Part shown: positions 19,639 through 28,756 of the stretch, piece by piece
How positions within the stretch are numbered: position 1 is the first letter of the stretch
Layout: each line of letters opens with the position of its first letter
Source: Buttiauxella izardii
GTDB taxonomy: Bacteria > Pseudomonadota > Gammaproteobacteria > Enterobacterales > Enterobacteriaceae
Assembly (NCBI RefSeq): GCF_003601925.1
Contig: NZ_QZWH01000022.1
Location: forward strand, 1 to 64,000
Direction: 5' to 3'
DNA length: 64,000 nucleotides
Translations under genes and position numbers: made by a program
The notes under the pieces: generated by a model
Told to the model about the DNA's origin: nothing
Database searches by the model: none
Seen by the model: the letters and a program-made list of their open reading frames with translations, nothing else

Positions 19639-20871
19639 ATGTCGTCTTTCGAGTACCTGAAGACCGCTATTCGCCAGCAGAGCGTGACGCTGCAACAGGT
19701 TGCAGAATCCTGCGGCATGACCAAAGGCTATCTTAGCCAGTTACTGAACGCCAAAATCAAAAGCCCAAGCGCGCAGAAACTGGAAGCATTGCATCGTTTT
19801 TTAGGCCTGGAATTCCCGCGCCGCGAGAAAAAAGTCGGGGTAGTTTTCGGTAAGTTTTACCCGCTACATACCGGCCATATCTATTTGATTCAGCGCGCGG
19901 CAAGCCAGGTTGATGAACTCCACATCATTATGGGTTATGACGAAACCCGCGACCGTTTGTTGTTTGAAGACAGCGCCATGTCGCAGCAACCGACGACGGG
20001 CGACCGACTGCGCTGGCTGTTACAGACATTCAAGTATCAGAAAAACATCCGCATTCATTCGTTTAACGAAGAAGGGATGGAGCCTTATCCGCACGGTTGG
20101 GATGTCTGGAGTCGCGGCATCAAAGCCTTTATGGAAAGCAAAGGCATCAATCCTGACTGCATTTACACCTCGGAAGAGGGCGATGCGCCACGGTTTAATG
20201 AACAGCTCGGCATTGAAACGGTGCTTATCGATCCGAAACGTACATTCATGAATATCAGCGGTGGGCAGATTCGCGAAAACCCGTTCCACTACTGGGAATA
20301 CATTCCGACCGAAGTTAAACCGTTCTTTGTCCGCACCGTCGCTATTCTCGGCGGCGAATCGAGCGGTAAGTCGTGGATGGTGAATAAGCTCGCCAACATT
20401 TTCAACACCACAAGTGCGTGGGAATACGGGCGGGATTACGTCTTTTCCCACCTCGGCGGCGATGAGATGGCGCTGCAATATTCTGACTACGATAAAATTG
20501 CGATTGGTCACGCACAGTATGTTGATTTTGCGGTGAAATACGCCAATAAAGTGGCGTTTATCGACACCGATTTTGTCACTACGCAGGCATTCTGCAAAAA
20601 GTATGAAGGGCGTGAGCATCCGTTTGTGCAGGCGTTGATCGACGAGTACCGGTTCGATCTGGTGATTTTGCTTGAGAACAACACGCCATGGGTGGCAGAC
20701 GGCTTGCGCAGTTTAGGCAGCGATACCGACCGGAAGTCTTTCCAGAATTTGTTGGTGTCGATGCTGAACGAGAACAACATCAGTTATGTACACGTTGAAG
20801 AGTCGGATTACGATTCGCGTTTCTTGCGCTGTGTGGAATTGGTGAAGAATATGATTGGCGAGCGGGGATAA
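19639..20871 (+). CDS. nadR: trifunctional NAD regulator NadR
   Basis: NadR represses NAD biosynthesis genes and also acts as NMN adenylyltransferase and nicotinamide riboside kinase. The 410-aa protein shows an N-terminal helix-turn-helix (VTLQQVAESCGMTKGYLSQLL, residues 16-36), a nucleotidyltransferase domain with GKFYPLHTGH (about 71-80), and a kinase domain with Walker A GGESSGKS near residue 239. ATG 19639 follows AGGAGG. It is the last gene of serB-radA-nadR. Confidence 0.97.
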   Translation: MSSFEYLKTAIRQQSVTLQQVAESCGMTKGYLSQLLNAKIKSPSAQKLEALHRFLGLEFPRREKKVGVVFGKFYPLHTGHIYLIQRAASQVDELHIIMGYDETRDRLLFEDSAMSQQPTTGDRLRWLLQTFKYQKNIRIHSFNEEGMEPYPHGWDVWSRGIKAFMESKGINPDCIYTSEEGDAPRFNEQLGIETVLIDPKRTFMNISGGQIRENPFHYWEYIPTEVKPFFVRTVAILGGESSGKSWMVNKLANIFNTTSAWEYGRDYVFSHLGGDEMALQYSDYDKIAIGHAQYVDFAVKYANKVAFIDTDFVTTQAFCKKYEGREHPFVQALIDEYRFDLVILLENNTPWVADGLRSLGSDTDRKSFQNLLVSMLNENNISYVHVEESDYDSRFLRCVELVKNMIGERG

Positions 20872-20874
20872 GAA

Positions 20875-21058
20875 CCCTCACCCCGGCCCTCTCCCTCAGG
20901 GAGAGGGAGAAAACCGTCAATTCCCTCGCCTGATGGAAAGGGAGAAAACCGTCAATTCTCTCGCCTGATGGAAAGGGAGAAAACCGTCAATTCCCTCGCC
21001 TGATGAAAGGGAGAAAGTCGTTAATCCCCTCTCCTGGGGGAGAGGGTTAGGGTGAGGG
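20875..21058. repeat. 35-bp tandem repeats inside an inverted-repeat frame
   Basis: Between convergent nadR and ettA, a unit containing AAAACCGTCAATT-CCTCGCCTGATGGAAAGGGAG recurs with 35-bp period (the CCGTC core at 20914, 20949 and 20984) plus a degenerate fourth copy. The block is bounded by CCCTCACCCC (20875) and GGGTGAGGG (21050-21058), with nested CCCTCTCCC/GGGAGAGGG arms. CCCTCACCC...GGGTGAGGG palindromes occur between genes in many Gammaproteobacteria; here one appears internally expanded. Confidence 0.85.
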
Positions 21059-21068
21059 CAATTTAAAG

Positions 21069-22736
21069 CTACTTAGTAACGCGCTTGTACTTAATACGCT
21101 TAGGTTCCAGCGCATCCGCACCCAGGGTGCGTTTCTTGTACTCTTCGTACTCAGTAAAGTTACCTTCAAAGAACTCCACTTTGCCTTCATCCTGGTAATC
21201 CAGAATGTGCGTGGCGATACGGTCAAGGAACCAACGGTCGTGCGAGATAACCATGGCACAGCCTGGGAATTCCAACAGGGCGTTTTCTAACGCGCGCAGG
21301 GTTTCGATATCCAGGTCGTTGGTTGGTTCATCGAGCAGCAATACGTTACCGCCAACTTGCAGCAGTTTCGCCAGATGCAGACGGCCACGCTCACCACCGG
21401 ACAACTCGCCAACACGTTTACCCTGGTCAACGCCTTTAAAGTTAAAGCGGCCAACGTACGCACGGCTTGGCATCTCGGTGTTACCGACACGCATGATGTC
21501 CTGGCCGCCGGAAACTTCTTCCCACACGGTTTTGCTGTTGTCCATCGCGTCACGGAACTGATCGACAGAAGCCAGCTTCACGGTTTCGCCCAGCTCGATG
21601 CTGCCACTGTCAGGTTGTTCCTGACCAGACATCATACGGAACAGCGTTGATTTACCCGCGCCGTTCGGGCCGATGATACCCACAATCGCGCCTTTCGGTA
21701 CGGAGAAGCTCAGGTCTTCAATCAGCAGGCGGTCGCCGTAGGATTTACGCAGGTTGGTAACCTCAACGACTTTATCGCCCAGACGTGCGCCTGGTGGAAT
21801 AAACAGTTCGTTGGTTTCGTTACGTTTCTGGTATTCGGTGCTGTTCAGTTCTTCAAAGCGAGCCAGACGTGCCTTGCCTTTAGACTGGCGGCCTTTAGCG
21901 CCCTGACGAACCCACTCCAGTTCCTTCTCAATGGATTTACGGCGAGCCGCTTCCGTTGAGGCTTCCTGAGCCAGACGAGCGTCTTTTTGCTCAAGCCAGG
22001 AAGAGTAGTTACCTTCCCACGGAATACCTTCGCCGCGGTCCAGTTCCAGAATCCAGCCTGCAACGTTATCGAGGAAGTAACGGTCGTGGGTAATCGCCAC
22101 AACGGTGCCTTCGAAGTCGTGCAGGAAGCGCTCGAGCCATGCCACGGATTCCGCATCCAGGTGGTTCGTTGGTTCGTCGAGCAGCAGCATGTCTGGCTTT
22201 TCGAGCAGCAGGCGGCAAAGTGCCACGCGGCGGCGCTCACCACCAGACAGGTTAGCAATTTTCGCATCCCAGTCTGGCAGACGCAGTGCATCAGCAGCAC
22301 GCTCCAGTTGCACGTTCAGATTATGACCGTCATGCGCCTGAATGATTTCTTCAAACTTACCCTGTTGGGCTGCCAGTTTGTCGAAGTCAGCATCTGGTTC
22401 AGCATATTTGGCATAGACTTCGTCGAGACCTTTCAGAGCATTAACTACTTCGGCTACGGCTTCTTCAACGGACTCGCGAACCGTGTGCTCAAGATTGAGC
22501 TGTGGTTCCTGCGGCAGGTAGCCGATTTTCAGACCAGGTTGTGGACGGGCTTCGCCTTCGATGTCGGTATCAATGCCGGCCATAATGCGCAGCAGCGTGG
22601 ATTTACCGGAACCGTTCAGACCCAGAACACCAATTTTGGCGCCAGGGAAGAAACTCAGCGAAATGTTTTTCAGAATATGGCGTTTCGGCGGAACAACTTT
22701 GCCGACACGATGCATGGTATAAACGAATTGAGCCAC
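21069..22736 (-). CDS. ettA: energy-dependent translational throttle protein EttA
   Basis: ABC-F ATPase that binds the ribosomal E site and gates the first peptide bond according to the ATP/ADP ratio. The 555 aa match E. coli. It has two nucleotide-binding domains with Walker A GLNGSGKST and GPNGAGKST, signatures LSGGERRRVAL and LSGGERGRLHL, Walker B LLLDEPTNHLD and LLLDEPTNDLD. The arm lies in domain 1, and a helical linker (about 240-320) separates the domains. No membrane segments. GTG start at 22736 with a GAGG site upstream. Confidence 0.97.
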   Translation of the reverse strand: MAQFVYTMHRVGKVVPPKRHILKNISLSFFPGAKIGVLGLNGSGKSTLLRIMAGIDTDIEGEARPQPGLKIGYLPQEPQLNLEHTVRESVEEAVAEVVNALKGLDEVYAKYAEPDADFDKLAAQQGKFEEIIQAHDGHNLNVQLERAADALRLPDWDAKIANLSGGERRRVALCRLLLEKPDMLLLDEPTNHLDAESVAWLERFLHDFEGTVVAITHDRYFLDNVAGWILELDRGEGIPWEGNYSSWLEQKDARLAQEASTEAARRKSIEKELEWVRQGAKGRQSKGKARLARFEELNSTEYQKRNETNELFIPPGARLGDKVVEVTNLRKSYGDRLLIEDLSFSVPKGAIVGIIGPNGAGKSTLFRMMSGQEQPDSGSIELGETVKLASVDQFRDAMDNSKTVWEEVSGGQDIMRVGNTEMPSRAYVGRFNFKGVDQGKRVGELSGGERGRLHLAKLLQVGGNVLLLDEPTNDLDIETLRALENALLEFPGCAMVISHDRWFLDRIATHILDYQDEGKVEFFEGNFTEYEEYKKRTLGADALEPKRIKYKRVTK

Positions 22737-22967
22737 AGTGCGACTTCGCCTCTTTTTCGTGATTTAAGATGGTTCGTATCAAAGGCGAAGTGTAGCCGTT
22801 TTCAGTGGGTAATCCCAGCAGGGGAAGTGGGATGTGTTACCGGAAACAGCCTGAATGTCTATATAGGTAAAATAACGCCCTCTCACGTGGCGAAACCGCG
22901 GTTCGAGAGTTAGCATGAAGTAACTAATGGCGGCATGATGCTGCCTGTGAATATGTGAGGAGAACTT

Positions 22968-24902
22968 GTGGGGAAAGCCAAACAAGCCGTGGGACAATTG
23001 CTGGTGGCGATTGTAGGCCTTGCGGCATTAACTCATGCAGTTCGCGCCGATTCGCTCGACGAGCAGCGCAGCCGATATGCACAAATCAAACAAGCGTGGG
23101 ACAGCAAGCAAATGGACGTGGTGGCGCGAATTATGCCCACGTTGCAGGATTACCCGCTTTATCCCTATCTTGAATATCGCCAGATTACCGATGACTTAAT
23201 GAACGAGCCAACGCTCGTCGTCAGCCGCTTTATTGAAGCGAACCCAACACTTCCACCTGCACGGGTGCTGAAAAACCGCTTTGTGAATGAACTGGCGCGT
23301 CGTGAAGACTGGCGCGGTTTGCTGGCATTCAGCCCAGAACAACCGGGCACGACCGAAGCGAAGTGCAATTATTACTACGCCAAATTTAATACCGGCCAGG
23401 CAGATGCTGCGTGGGCGGGCGCTAAAGACTTGTGGCTGACAGGCAAAAACCAGCCGTCGAGCTGTGACCGTTTATTCTCGGCCTGGCGTTCATCCGGCAC
23501 GCAAGATCCGCTGGCCTATCTGGAACGTATTCGCCTGGCGATGAAAGAGGGTAATACTTCGCTGGTTAATAACTTGGCGAGCCAAATGCCAGCCGAGTAC
23601 CAGACCATCTCCAGCGCGCTGATTAGCCTGCAAAACAATCCTAATTCCGTGCTGACATTTGCCCAAACCGTGGGGGCAACCGACTTCACCCGTCAGGCCG
23701 CAGCCGTGGCGTTTGCCCGTGTGGCGCGTGACGACGTCGAAAATGCGCGCTTGTTGATTCCGGCATTAATTCAAGCGCAGCAACTTAACGATTCACAGGC
23801 GCAAGAGCTAAGAGACACCGTGGCCTGGCGTTTGATGGGTAATGATATTACCGCTGAACAAGCCGCCTGGCGCGATGATGCCATTATGCGTTCTGAGTCG
23901 ACGACGTTGGTGGAACGCCGCGTGCGCATGGCGCTGGGAACGGGCGACCGTGATGGGCTGAATACCTGGCTTGCGCGTTTGCCAATGGAAGCCAAAGAGA
24001 AAGACGAATGGCGCTACTGGCAGGCGGATTTGCTGATGGAACGTGGCCGCGAAATAGAGGCTAAAGAAATCCTCCATTCCCTCATGCAGCAGCGCGGATT
24101 CTACCCGATGATTGCGGCGCAGCGTTTAGACGAAGAATATCCGTTGCGCGTCGACAAAGCGGTGGCGGTTAATCCAGCGTTGGTATCCGGGCCAGAAATG
24201 GCGCGTGTTCGCGAGTTGATGTACTGGAATCTCGATAATACTGCGCGCAGCGAATGGGCAAACTTGATAAGCAGCCGTAGCAAACCGGAGCAGGAAGGGT
24301 TAGCGCGTTATGCGTTTGATCAAAACTGGTGGGATCTTAGCGTACAGGCGACGATCGCCGGGAAGCTTTGGGATCATCTCGAAGAGCGTTTCCCGCTGGC
24401 GTATAAAGATATTTTCGCTCGCTATGTGAATGGTAAAGATATCTCGCAAAGCTACGCGATGGCGATTGCCCGCCAGGAAAGTGCCTGGAACCCGAAAGTG
24501 CGTTCACCGGTTGGTGCGAGCGGCTTAATGCAAATCATGCCGGGCACGGCGACGCACACCGTGAAGATGTTTAATATTCCAGGTTACTCCAGTACGAACC
24601 AATTGTTGGACCCGGAAACGAATATCAACATCGGCACCAGCTATTTGCAGTACGTTTCCCAACAGTTTGAAAATAACCGTATTTTCGCATCCGCGGCGTA
24701 TAACGCAGGGCCGGGGCGCGTCAGAACCTGGCTGGGTAACAGCGCCGGGCGCATTGACGCAGTGGCGTTTGTTGAGAGTATTCCTTTCTCAGAAACGCGC
24801 GGATATGTGAAGAACGTGCTGGCTTACGATGCCTACTACAGCTATTTCATGGGCAAATCTAAGCCGTTGCTGACCGATGGCGAATGGCAACGCCGTTATT
24901 GA
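22968..24902 (+). CDS. slt: soluble lytic murein transglycosylase Slt70
   Basis: Periplasmic exo-lytic transglycosylase that cleaves peptidoglycan to 1,6-anhydromuropeptides. Residues 1-27 are a signal peptide (cleavage near AVRA-DSL). A long alpha-superhelical U-domain (about 28-385), linker, and C-terminal lysozyme-like domain follow, with catalytic Glu504 in ARQESAWNP, the GASGLMQIMPGTA motif and AAYNAGPGRV. It has 644 aa against 645 in E. coli. GTG start at 22968 follows AGGAGA. It precedes trpR on the same strand. Confidence 0.96.
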   Translation: MGKAKQAVGQLLVAIVGLAALTHAVRADSLDEQRSRYAQIKQAWDSKQMDVVARIMPTLQDYPLYPYLEYRQITDDLMNEPTLVVSRFIEANPTLPPARVLKNRFVNELARREDWRGLLAFSPEQPGTTEAKCNYYYAKFNTGQADAAWAGAKDLWLTGKNQPSSCDRLFSAWRSSGTQDPLAYLERIRLAMKEGNTSLVNNLASQMPAEYQTISSALISLQNNPNSVLTFAQTVGATDFTRQAAAVAFARVARDDVENARLLIPALIQAQQLNDSQAQELRDTVAWRLMGNDITAEQAAWRDDAIMRSESTTLVERRVRMALGTGDRDGLNTWLARLPMEAKEKDEWRYWQADLLMERGREIEAKEILHSLMQQRGFYPMIAAQRLDEEYPLRVDKAVAVNPALVSGPEMARVRELMYWNLDNTARSEWANLISSRSKPEQEGLARYAFDQNWWDLSVQATIAGKLWDHLEERFPLAYKDIFARYVNGKDISQSYAMAIARQESAWNPKVRSPVGASGLMQIMPGTATHTVKMFNIPGYSSTNQLLDPETNINIGTSYLQYVSQQFENNRIFASAAYNAGPGRVRTWLGNSAGRIDAVAFVESIPFSETRGYVKNVLAYDAYYSYFMGKSKPLLTDGEWQRRY

Positions 24903-24927
24903 TTTTGAGGGGGCTATGTTATGCTTT

Positions 24928-24947
24928 CGTACTAGTTGAATAGTATG
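24928..24947 (+). promoter_or_regulatory. trp operator before trpR
   Basis: CGTACTAGTTGAATAGTATG matches the E. coli trp operator (CGAACTAGTTAACTAGTACG) at 16 of 20 positions and retains the CTAG half-site. It lies 10 bp before the trpR start, consistent with the known autoregulation of trpR by tryptophan-bound TrpR. Confidence 0.8.
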
Positions 24948-24957
24948 GTGACATAAC

Positions 24958-25287
24958 ATGACTCAGCACTCTCAATACTCGGCCGAGCACGCCGAACAAA
25001 GCAATCAAGAGTGGCTCCGCTTTGTGGAGTTGCTCCAGCAATCATTCGATAAGCAACTGCATATGCCGTTGCTTATGTTGCTGTTGACGCCAGACGAGCG
25101 CACTGCGCTGGGGACGCGGGTCAGAATTATTGAAGAGTTATTGCGTGGTGAGATGAGCCAGCGAGAGCTTAAAAACGAGCTTGGTGCGGGGATTGCGACG
25201 ATTACGCGTGGCTCCAATAGCCTGAAATCTGCTCCACCTGAGCTACGCGCCTGGCTGGAGCAGGAATTATTATCCGCTAAAAACTAG
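24958..25287 (+). CDS. trpR: trp operon repressor TrpR
   Basis: Tryptophan-activated dimeric repressor of trp, aroH, mtr and its own gene. It has 109 aa. The helix-turn-helix [23 protein letters not shown] (about residues 69-91) is unchanged in type from E. coli, as is [27 protein letters not shown] before it. The N- and C-termini are more divergent, as usual. ATG 24958 lies just after the operator. The stop codon overlaps that of convergent yjjX (CTAG). Confidence 0.96.
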   Translation: MTQHSQYSAEHAEQSNQEWLRFVELLQQSFDKQLHMPLLMLLLTPDERTALGTRVRIIEELLRGEMSQRELKNELGAGIATITRGSNSLKSAPPELRAWLEQELLSAKN

Positions 25288-25799
25288 CGATAGACTTCGT
25301 TATGGAACGGGCTTAAGGCCAGAATAACGGCCTGATGATAAACGCTACTGCGCGTCAGCTTCCCGGCGGTAAACACACCAATTGCCCCTTCTTTATTACC
25401 AATCTTATCAATCCCGGTATAGGCCGACATCACCGGCCCTAACGCTTCACCTGCGCGAACTTTTTCAAGAATCGTGGCAGGCAACGGAAGCGTTGCCGAG
25501 CGGGCTTCACCGCGCTGCTTCTGATCTTCAATAACGACCCAGCTAAACGTGCTGTCATCATCAATTCCTGCTTCTACCGCCACCCAAAAATCAGCTTCCG
25601 GGCGAACCTGGCGAGCATTCATGATCCGGCATCGTGCGCCAGTTCGCGTTTCATGGTTTCCGAATGGCTGTTCAGGCACGCCACTATCGACGGCAACGGG
25701 GTCAATATGGCAGCATCCCTCACCATAGATATCGTCGAATGCCTGGAGAATTGCCTGAATTTTGGCAGGATTGGTTGTTGCGCAGACGACATGGTACAT
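25284..25799 (-). CDS. yjjX: inosine/xanthosine triphosphatase YjjX
   Basis: House-cleaning pyrophosphatase acting on ITP and XTP to keep damaged purine nucleotides out of nucleic acids. Its 171 aa begin [14 protein letters not shown], the P-loop-like start of the NTPase fold; [10 protein letters not shown] and [15 protein letters not shown] are also diagnostic. ATG 25799 gives the family start MYHVVCATT; an in-frame ATG six codons upstream is rejected. Divergent from gpmB. Confidence 0.95.
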   Translation of the reverse strand: MYHVVCATTNPAKIQAILQAFDDIYGEGCCHIDPVAVDSGVPEQPFGNHETRTGARCRIMNARQVRPEADFWVAVEAGIDDDSTFSWVVIEDQKQRGEARSATLPLPATILEKVRAGEALGPVMSAYTGIDKIGNKEGAIGVFTAGKLTRSSVYHQAVILALSPFHNEVYR

Positions 25800-25850
25800 A
25801 ATCAGTGAAACTCTCAAGAAATTGTTGCCGCAGTATAACGGAAAAAACGC

Positions 25851-26498
25851 ATGTTACAGGTATACCTTGTTCGCCACGGCGAAACGCAGTGGAATGCGCA
25901 GCGCCGCATTCAGGGCCAGTCAGACAGTGCGCTGACTGAAAAAGGGGAACGCCAGGCCGAGCAGGTGGCTGAGCGTGTCAAAACGTTGGGTATTACGCAC
26001 GTGATCGCCAGTGATTTGGGGCGTACTCGCCGCACCGCTGAGATTATCGCAACCGCGTGCGGTGTGGATGTCACGCTGGATGCGCGTTTACGCGAGCTGG
26101 ATATGGGCGTTCTGGAACGTCGTAATCTGGATACGCTGAACGAAGAAGAAGAGGGCTGGCGTCGTCAACTGGTGAATGGCACGGCTGATGGTCGAATTCC
26201 AGACGGCGAAAGCATGTTAGAGATGAGCGAACGTATGCACTCCGCTCTCAATGCTTGCCTGGATTTGCCTGAAGGGAGTCGTCCGTTGCTGGTGAGCCAC
26301 GGTATGGCACTGGGCTGCCTGGTGAGTACGATTCTGGGCTTACCGGCCTGGGCTGAACGCCGCCTGCGTTTAAGAAACTGTTCGATTTCCCGCGTTGATC
26401 ACCAACAAAGTCCGTGGTTGGCTTCTGGCTGGGTGGTTGAAACGGCAGGGGATATCTCACATCTGGACGCCCCTGCGTTGGACGAATTACAGCGTTAA
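25851..26498 (+). CDS. gpmB: phosphoglycerate mutase-like histidine phosphatase GpmB
   Basis: Histidine phosphatase superfamily member annotated as phosphoglycerate mutase 2; the E. coli protein has phosphatase activity and its true role is debated. The 215 aa include the VRHGETQWN motif with phospho-acceptor His9, Arg58-type [11 protein letters not shown], acidic ELDMGVLE near 82, and SHGMALG with the second His near 150. The stop directly abuts that of convergent rob. Confidence 0.94.
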   Translation: MLQVYLVRHGETQWNAQRRIQGQSDSALTEKGERQAEQVAERVKTLGITHVIASDLGRTRRTAEIIATACGVDVTLDARLRELDMGVLERRNLDTLNEEEEGWRRQLVNGTADGRIPDGESMLEMSERMHSALNACLDLPEGSRPLLVSHGMALGCLVSTILGLPAWAERRLRLRNCSISRVDHQQSPWLASGWVVETAGDISHLDAPALDELQR

Positions 26499-27368
26499 TT
26501 AACGACGTACTGGAATCAGATATTCACATCTGATCTGCATTGGTCGGTCCTGAACACGCGCTTCTTCCTGCGGGAAGAAGCGTTCGATATCCTGACCTTT
26601 ACGACGAGTCAGATTCAGCGATGGCATACAGGTGCCGTAAATCGTCAGGATAAACTCCTGCAAACCGGTGCCTGGACCTTCGTAGTCAAACTGCACGTAT
26701 TCGCCGCCTTCCAGCCTGACCGGATGCGAATCTGGCAAGAACCCGTTCGCCATTTCTGGCGCCAGTGCCGTGGTATAAAACACTTCCTGTTCGTCATCGC
26801 GCTCAATGCTTGGGCGTGGCTCATGCAAACCGTAAAGCACGCGTGGCAATGTTGGAGAGTTCCCAAGGAACTGCGTCCAGAACTGAATGCGCATTTCGTT
26901 ACGGAAATCAGAGATTTGTTCGAGCGTGCAGCTATAGCTTTGCGTGACACCTACCAGATGCGTTTCTGGAAGCGTGACAAACTGCGCCTGCGGCAGAGGG
27001 TACTCATCTAAACGCAGCGGCGGACGCATACCGAAAGCGCTCCAGTCTGGGGAACGGCGGTATAATGCTGGCGTTTGGGTAAACTGCTTTTTGAAGGCGC
27101 GAGTAAAAGTTTGTTGCGAATCAAAACGATACTGCAAGGCAATATCAAGAATGGGACGCGCGGTTAACCGCAACGCAACGGCAGATTTAGATAAACGACG
27201 TGCACGAATGTATGCGCCAATGGCATGACCCGTAACATCTTTGAACATCCGTTGTAGATGCCACTTGGAATAACCTGCCTTTGCCGCCACATTATCCAGT
27301 GACAGAGGCTGATCCAGATGGCCTTCTAGCCAGGTTAATAGATCGCGAATGATCCCTGCCTGATCCAT
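26499..27368 (-). CDS. rob: right origin-binding transcription factor Rob
   Basis: AraC/XylS-family activator of the marA/soxS/rob regulon (efflux, solvent and antibiotic tolerance), first found binding oriC. The 289 aa consist of an N-terminal pair of helix-turn-helices (NVAAKAGYSKWHLQRMFKDVTG and the second near residues 70-90) and a C-terminal GyrI-like effector domain starting around residue 120. Domain order is reversed relative to classic AraC. ATG 27368. It is convergent with gpmB, without a terminator between them. Confidence 0.96.
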   Translation of the reverse strand: MDQAGIIRDLLTWLEGHLDQPLSLDNVAAKAGYSKWHLQRMFKDVTGHAIGAYIRARRLSKSAVALRLTARPILDIALQYRFDSQQTFTRAFKKQFTQTPALYRRSPDWSAFGMRPPLRLDEYPLPQAQFVTLPETHLVGVTQSYSCTLEQISDFRNEMRIQFWTQFLGNSPTLPRVLYGLHEPRPSIERDDEQEVFYTTALAPEMANGFLPDSHPVRLEGGEYVQFDYEGPGTGLQEFILTIYGTCMPSLNLTRRKGQDIERFFPQEEARVQDRPMQIRCEYLIPVRR

Positions 27369-27576
27369 ATAATATCCTCATCCTGACACGGTGAGTGCCG
27401 TTAATGTGGGCGATGATAGCACTTTTTGTTGTTATGACATTCAGAGTTTTTTTTTAACAACTCGTGCCAAAATCAGTTACTCATTCCGACAATTTTATTA
27501 ATAACGTGATATTAAACGAGTTTTTGGCCAAAAGTGTTAATAGTCCCTTTAGGTAATCTTAACCAATGGTAACAAT

Positions 27577-28050
27577 ATGAAATATAAAGTTTTAGTCGCA
27601 CTGGGTTCTTTGCTGTTCATTTCACTGGGTGCAAAGGCCGAACAAATCGGCTCCGTTGATACGGTTTTCAAGATTTTTGGCCCTGACCATAAAATCGTCG
27701 TTGAGGCCTTTGATGACCCGGATGTTAAAAACGTGACTTGCTACATCAGTCGTGCAAAAACGGGCGGCATTAAAGGCGGTTTAGGCCTGGCTGAAGACAC
27801 TTCTGATGCGGCGATTTCTTGCCAGCAGGTCGGGCCGGTTGAACTGAGCGAGAAAATAAAAGCCGGTAAAACTCAGGGTGATGTAGTGTTCCAGAAACGA
27901 ACCTCGCTGGTGTTTAAAAAGCTGCAAGTAGTGCGCTTCTATGATGCGAAACGTAACACGCTGGCCTACCTGGCTTACTCCGATAAAGTGGTCGACGGCT
28001 CACCGAAAAATGCCTTGAGTGCCGTGCCGATTATGCCCTGGAGTAAATAA
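27577..28050 (+). CDS. creA: CreA family protein
   Basis: Small secreted protein of unknown function, 157 aa as in E. coli. The first 21 residues are a signal peptide ([18 protein letters not shown]). The conserved core has [40 protein letters not shown] and a C-terminal [20 protein letters not shown]. Two conserved cysteines (near 54 and 86) may form a disulfide. It is 10 bp before creB and probably cotranscribed. Confidence 0.94.
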   Translation: MKYKVLVALGSLLFISLGAKAEQIGSVDTVFKIFGPDHKIVVEAFDDPDVKNVTCYISRAKTGGIKGGLGLAEDTSDAAISCQQVGPVELSEKIKAGKTQGDVVFQKRTSLVFKKLQVVRFYDAKRNTLAYLAYSDKVVDGSPKNALSAVPIMPWSK

Positions 28051-28060
28051 GGAACGGATT

Positions 28061-28756
28061 ATGAGTCAGGCCACTATCTGGTTAGTCGAAGATGAAGCCA
28101 GTATCGCCGATACGCTCATCTACACCTTGCAGCAGGAAGGCTTTGTGGTGCGCGGGTTTGATCGCGGATTGCCGGTACTGGAGGCGGCGCGTGAAGCGCG
28201 TCCGGATCTCGCTATTCTGGATGTTGGCCTGCCGGATATTAATGGCTTTGAGTTATGCCGCCGTCTGCTGGCGGACTACCCGGAGTTGCCGTTGCTGTTT
28301 CTGACGGCGCGTAGTGAAGAGGTCGATCGCCTGATTGGCCTCGAAATTGGCGCAGATGACTATATCGCCAAGCCTTTCTCTCCGCGTGAGGTATGTGCGC
28401 GGGTGCGCACCGTGTTGCGCCGTTTACAAAAACAGCAGAAAAACCCTGGTGCCAGCATTCAACGTATTGGTTTGTTTGAACTTAACGAAATGGCGGCGCA
28501 GATAAACTGGTGCCATCAGCCTTTGCTGCTGACTCGCTATGAATTCCTGATGCTCAAGACGTTTTTGCAGTGGCCGGGGCGTGTGTTTTCGCGCCAGCAG
28601 CTGATGGAACTGGTCTGGAGCACGGCGGAAGAAAGTTTTGACCGCACCGTTGATACTCACATTAAAACCCTGCGCGCCAAACTTCGCGCCATTAACCCAG
28701 AACTCTCGCCGATCAATACCCATCGTGGCCTCGGTTACAGCCTGGGAGTGAGCTAA
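28061..28756 (+). CDS. creB: response regulator CreB
   Basis: OmpR/PhoB-type response regulator of the CreBC system, responding to carbon source and fermentation state. The receiver domain has the acidic pair Glu10/Asp11 and phospho-acceptor Asp54 in LAILDVGLPD, with Lys near 104 in AKPFSPREV. The C-terminal winged helix (about 130-231) ends THRGLGYSL. ATG 28061 follows AAGGAA. creC begins within its stop codon (TAATG). Confidence 0.96.
   Translation: MSQATIWLVEDEASIADTLIYTLQQEGFVVRGFDRGLPVLEAAREARPDLAILDVGLPDINGFELCRRLLADYPELPLLFLTARSEEVDRLIGLEIGADDYIAKPFSPREVCARVRTVLRRLQKQQKNPGASIQRIGLFELNEMAAQINWCHQPLLLTRYEFLMLKTFLQWPGRVFSRQQLMELVWSTAEESFDRTVDTHIKTLRAKLRAINPELSPINTHRGLGYSLGVS

Noticed and set aside
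20875-21058. Possible CRISPR array (35-bp periodic repeats)
   Set aside because: Repeats are directly adjacent with no unique spacers, only three to four units, and no cas genes nearby.
21987-22913. 308-codon open frame antisense to ettA
   Set aside because: Antisense to an intact, conserved ABC-F gene; no recognisable domain.
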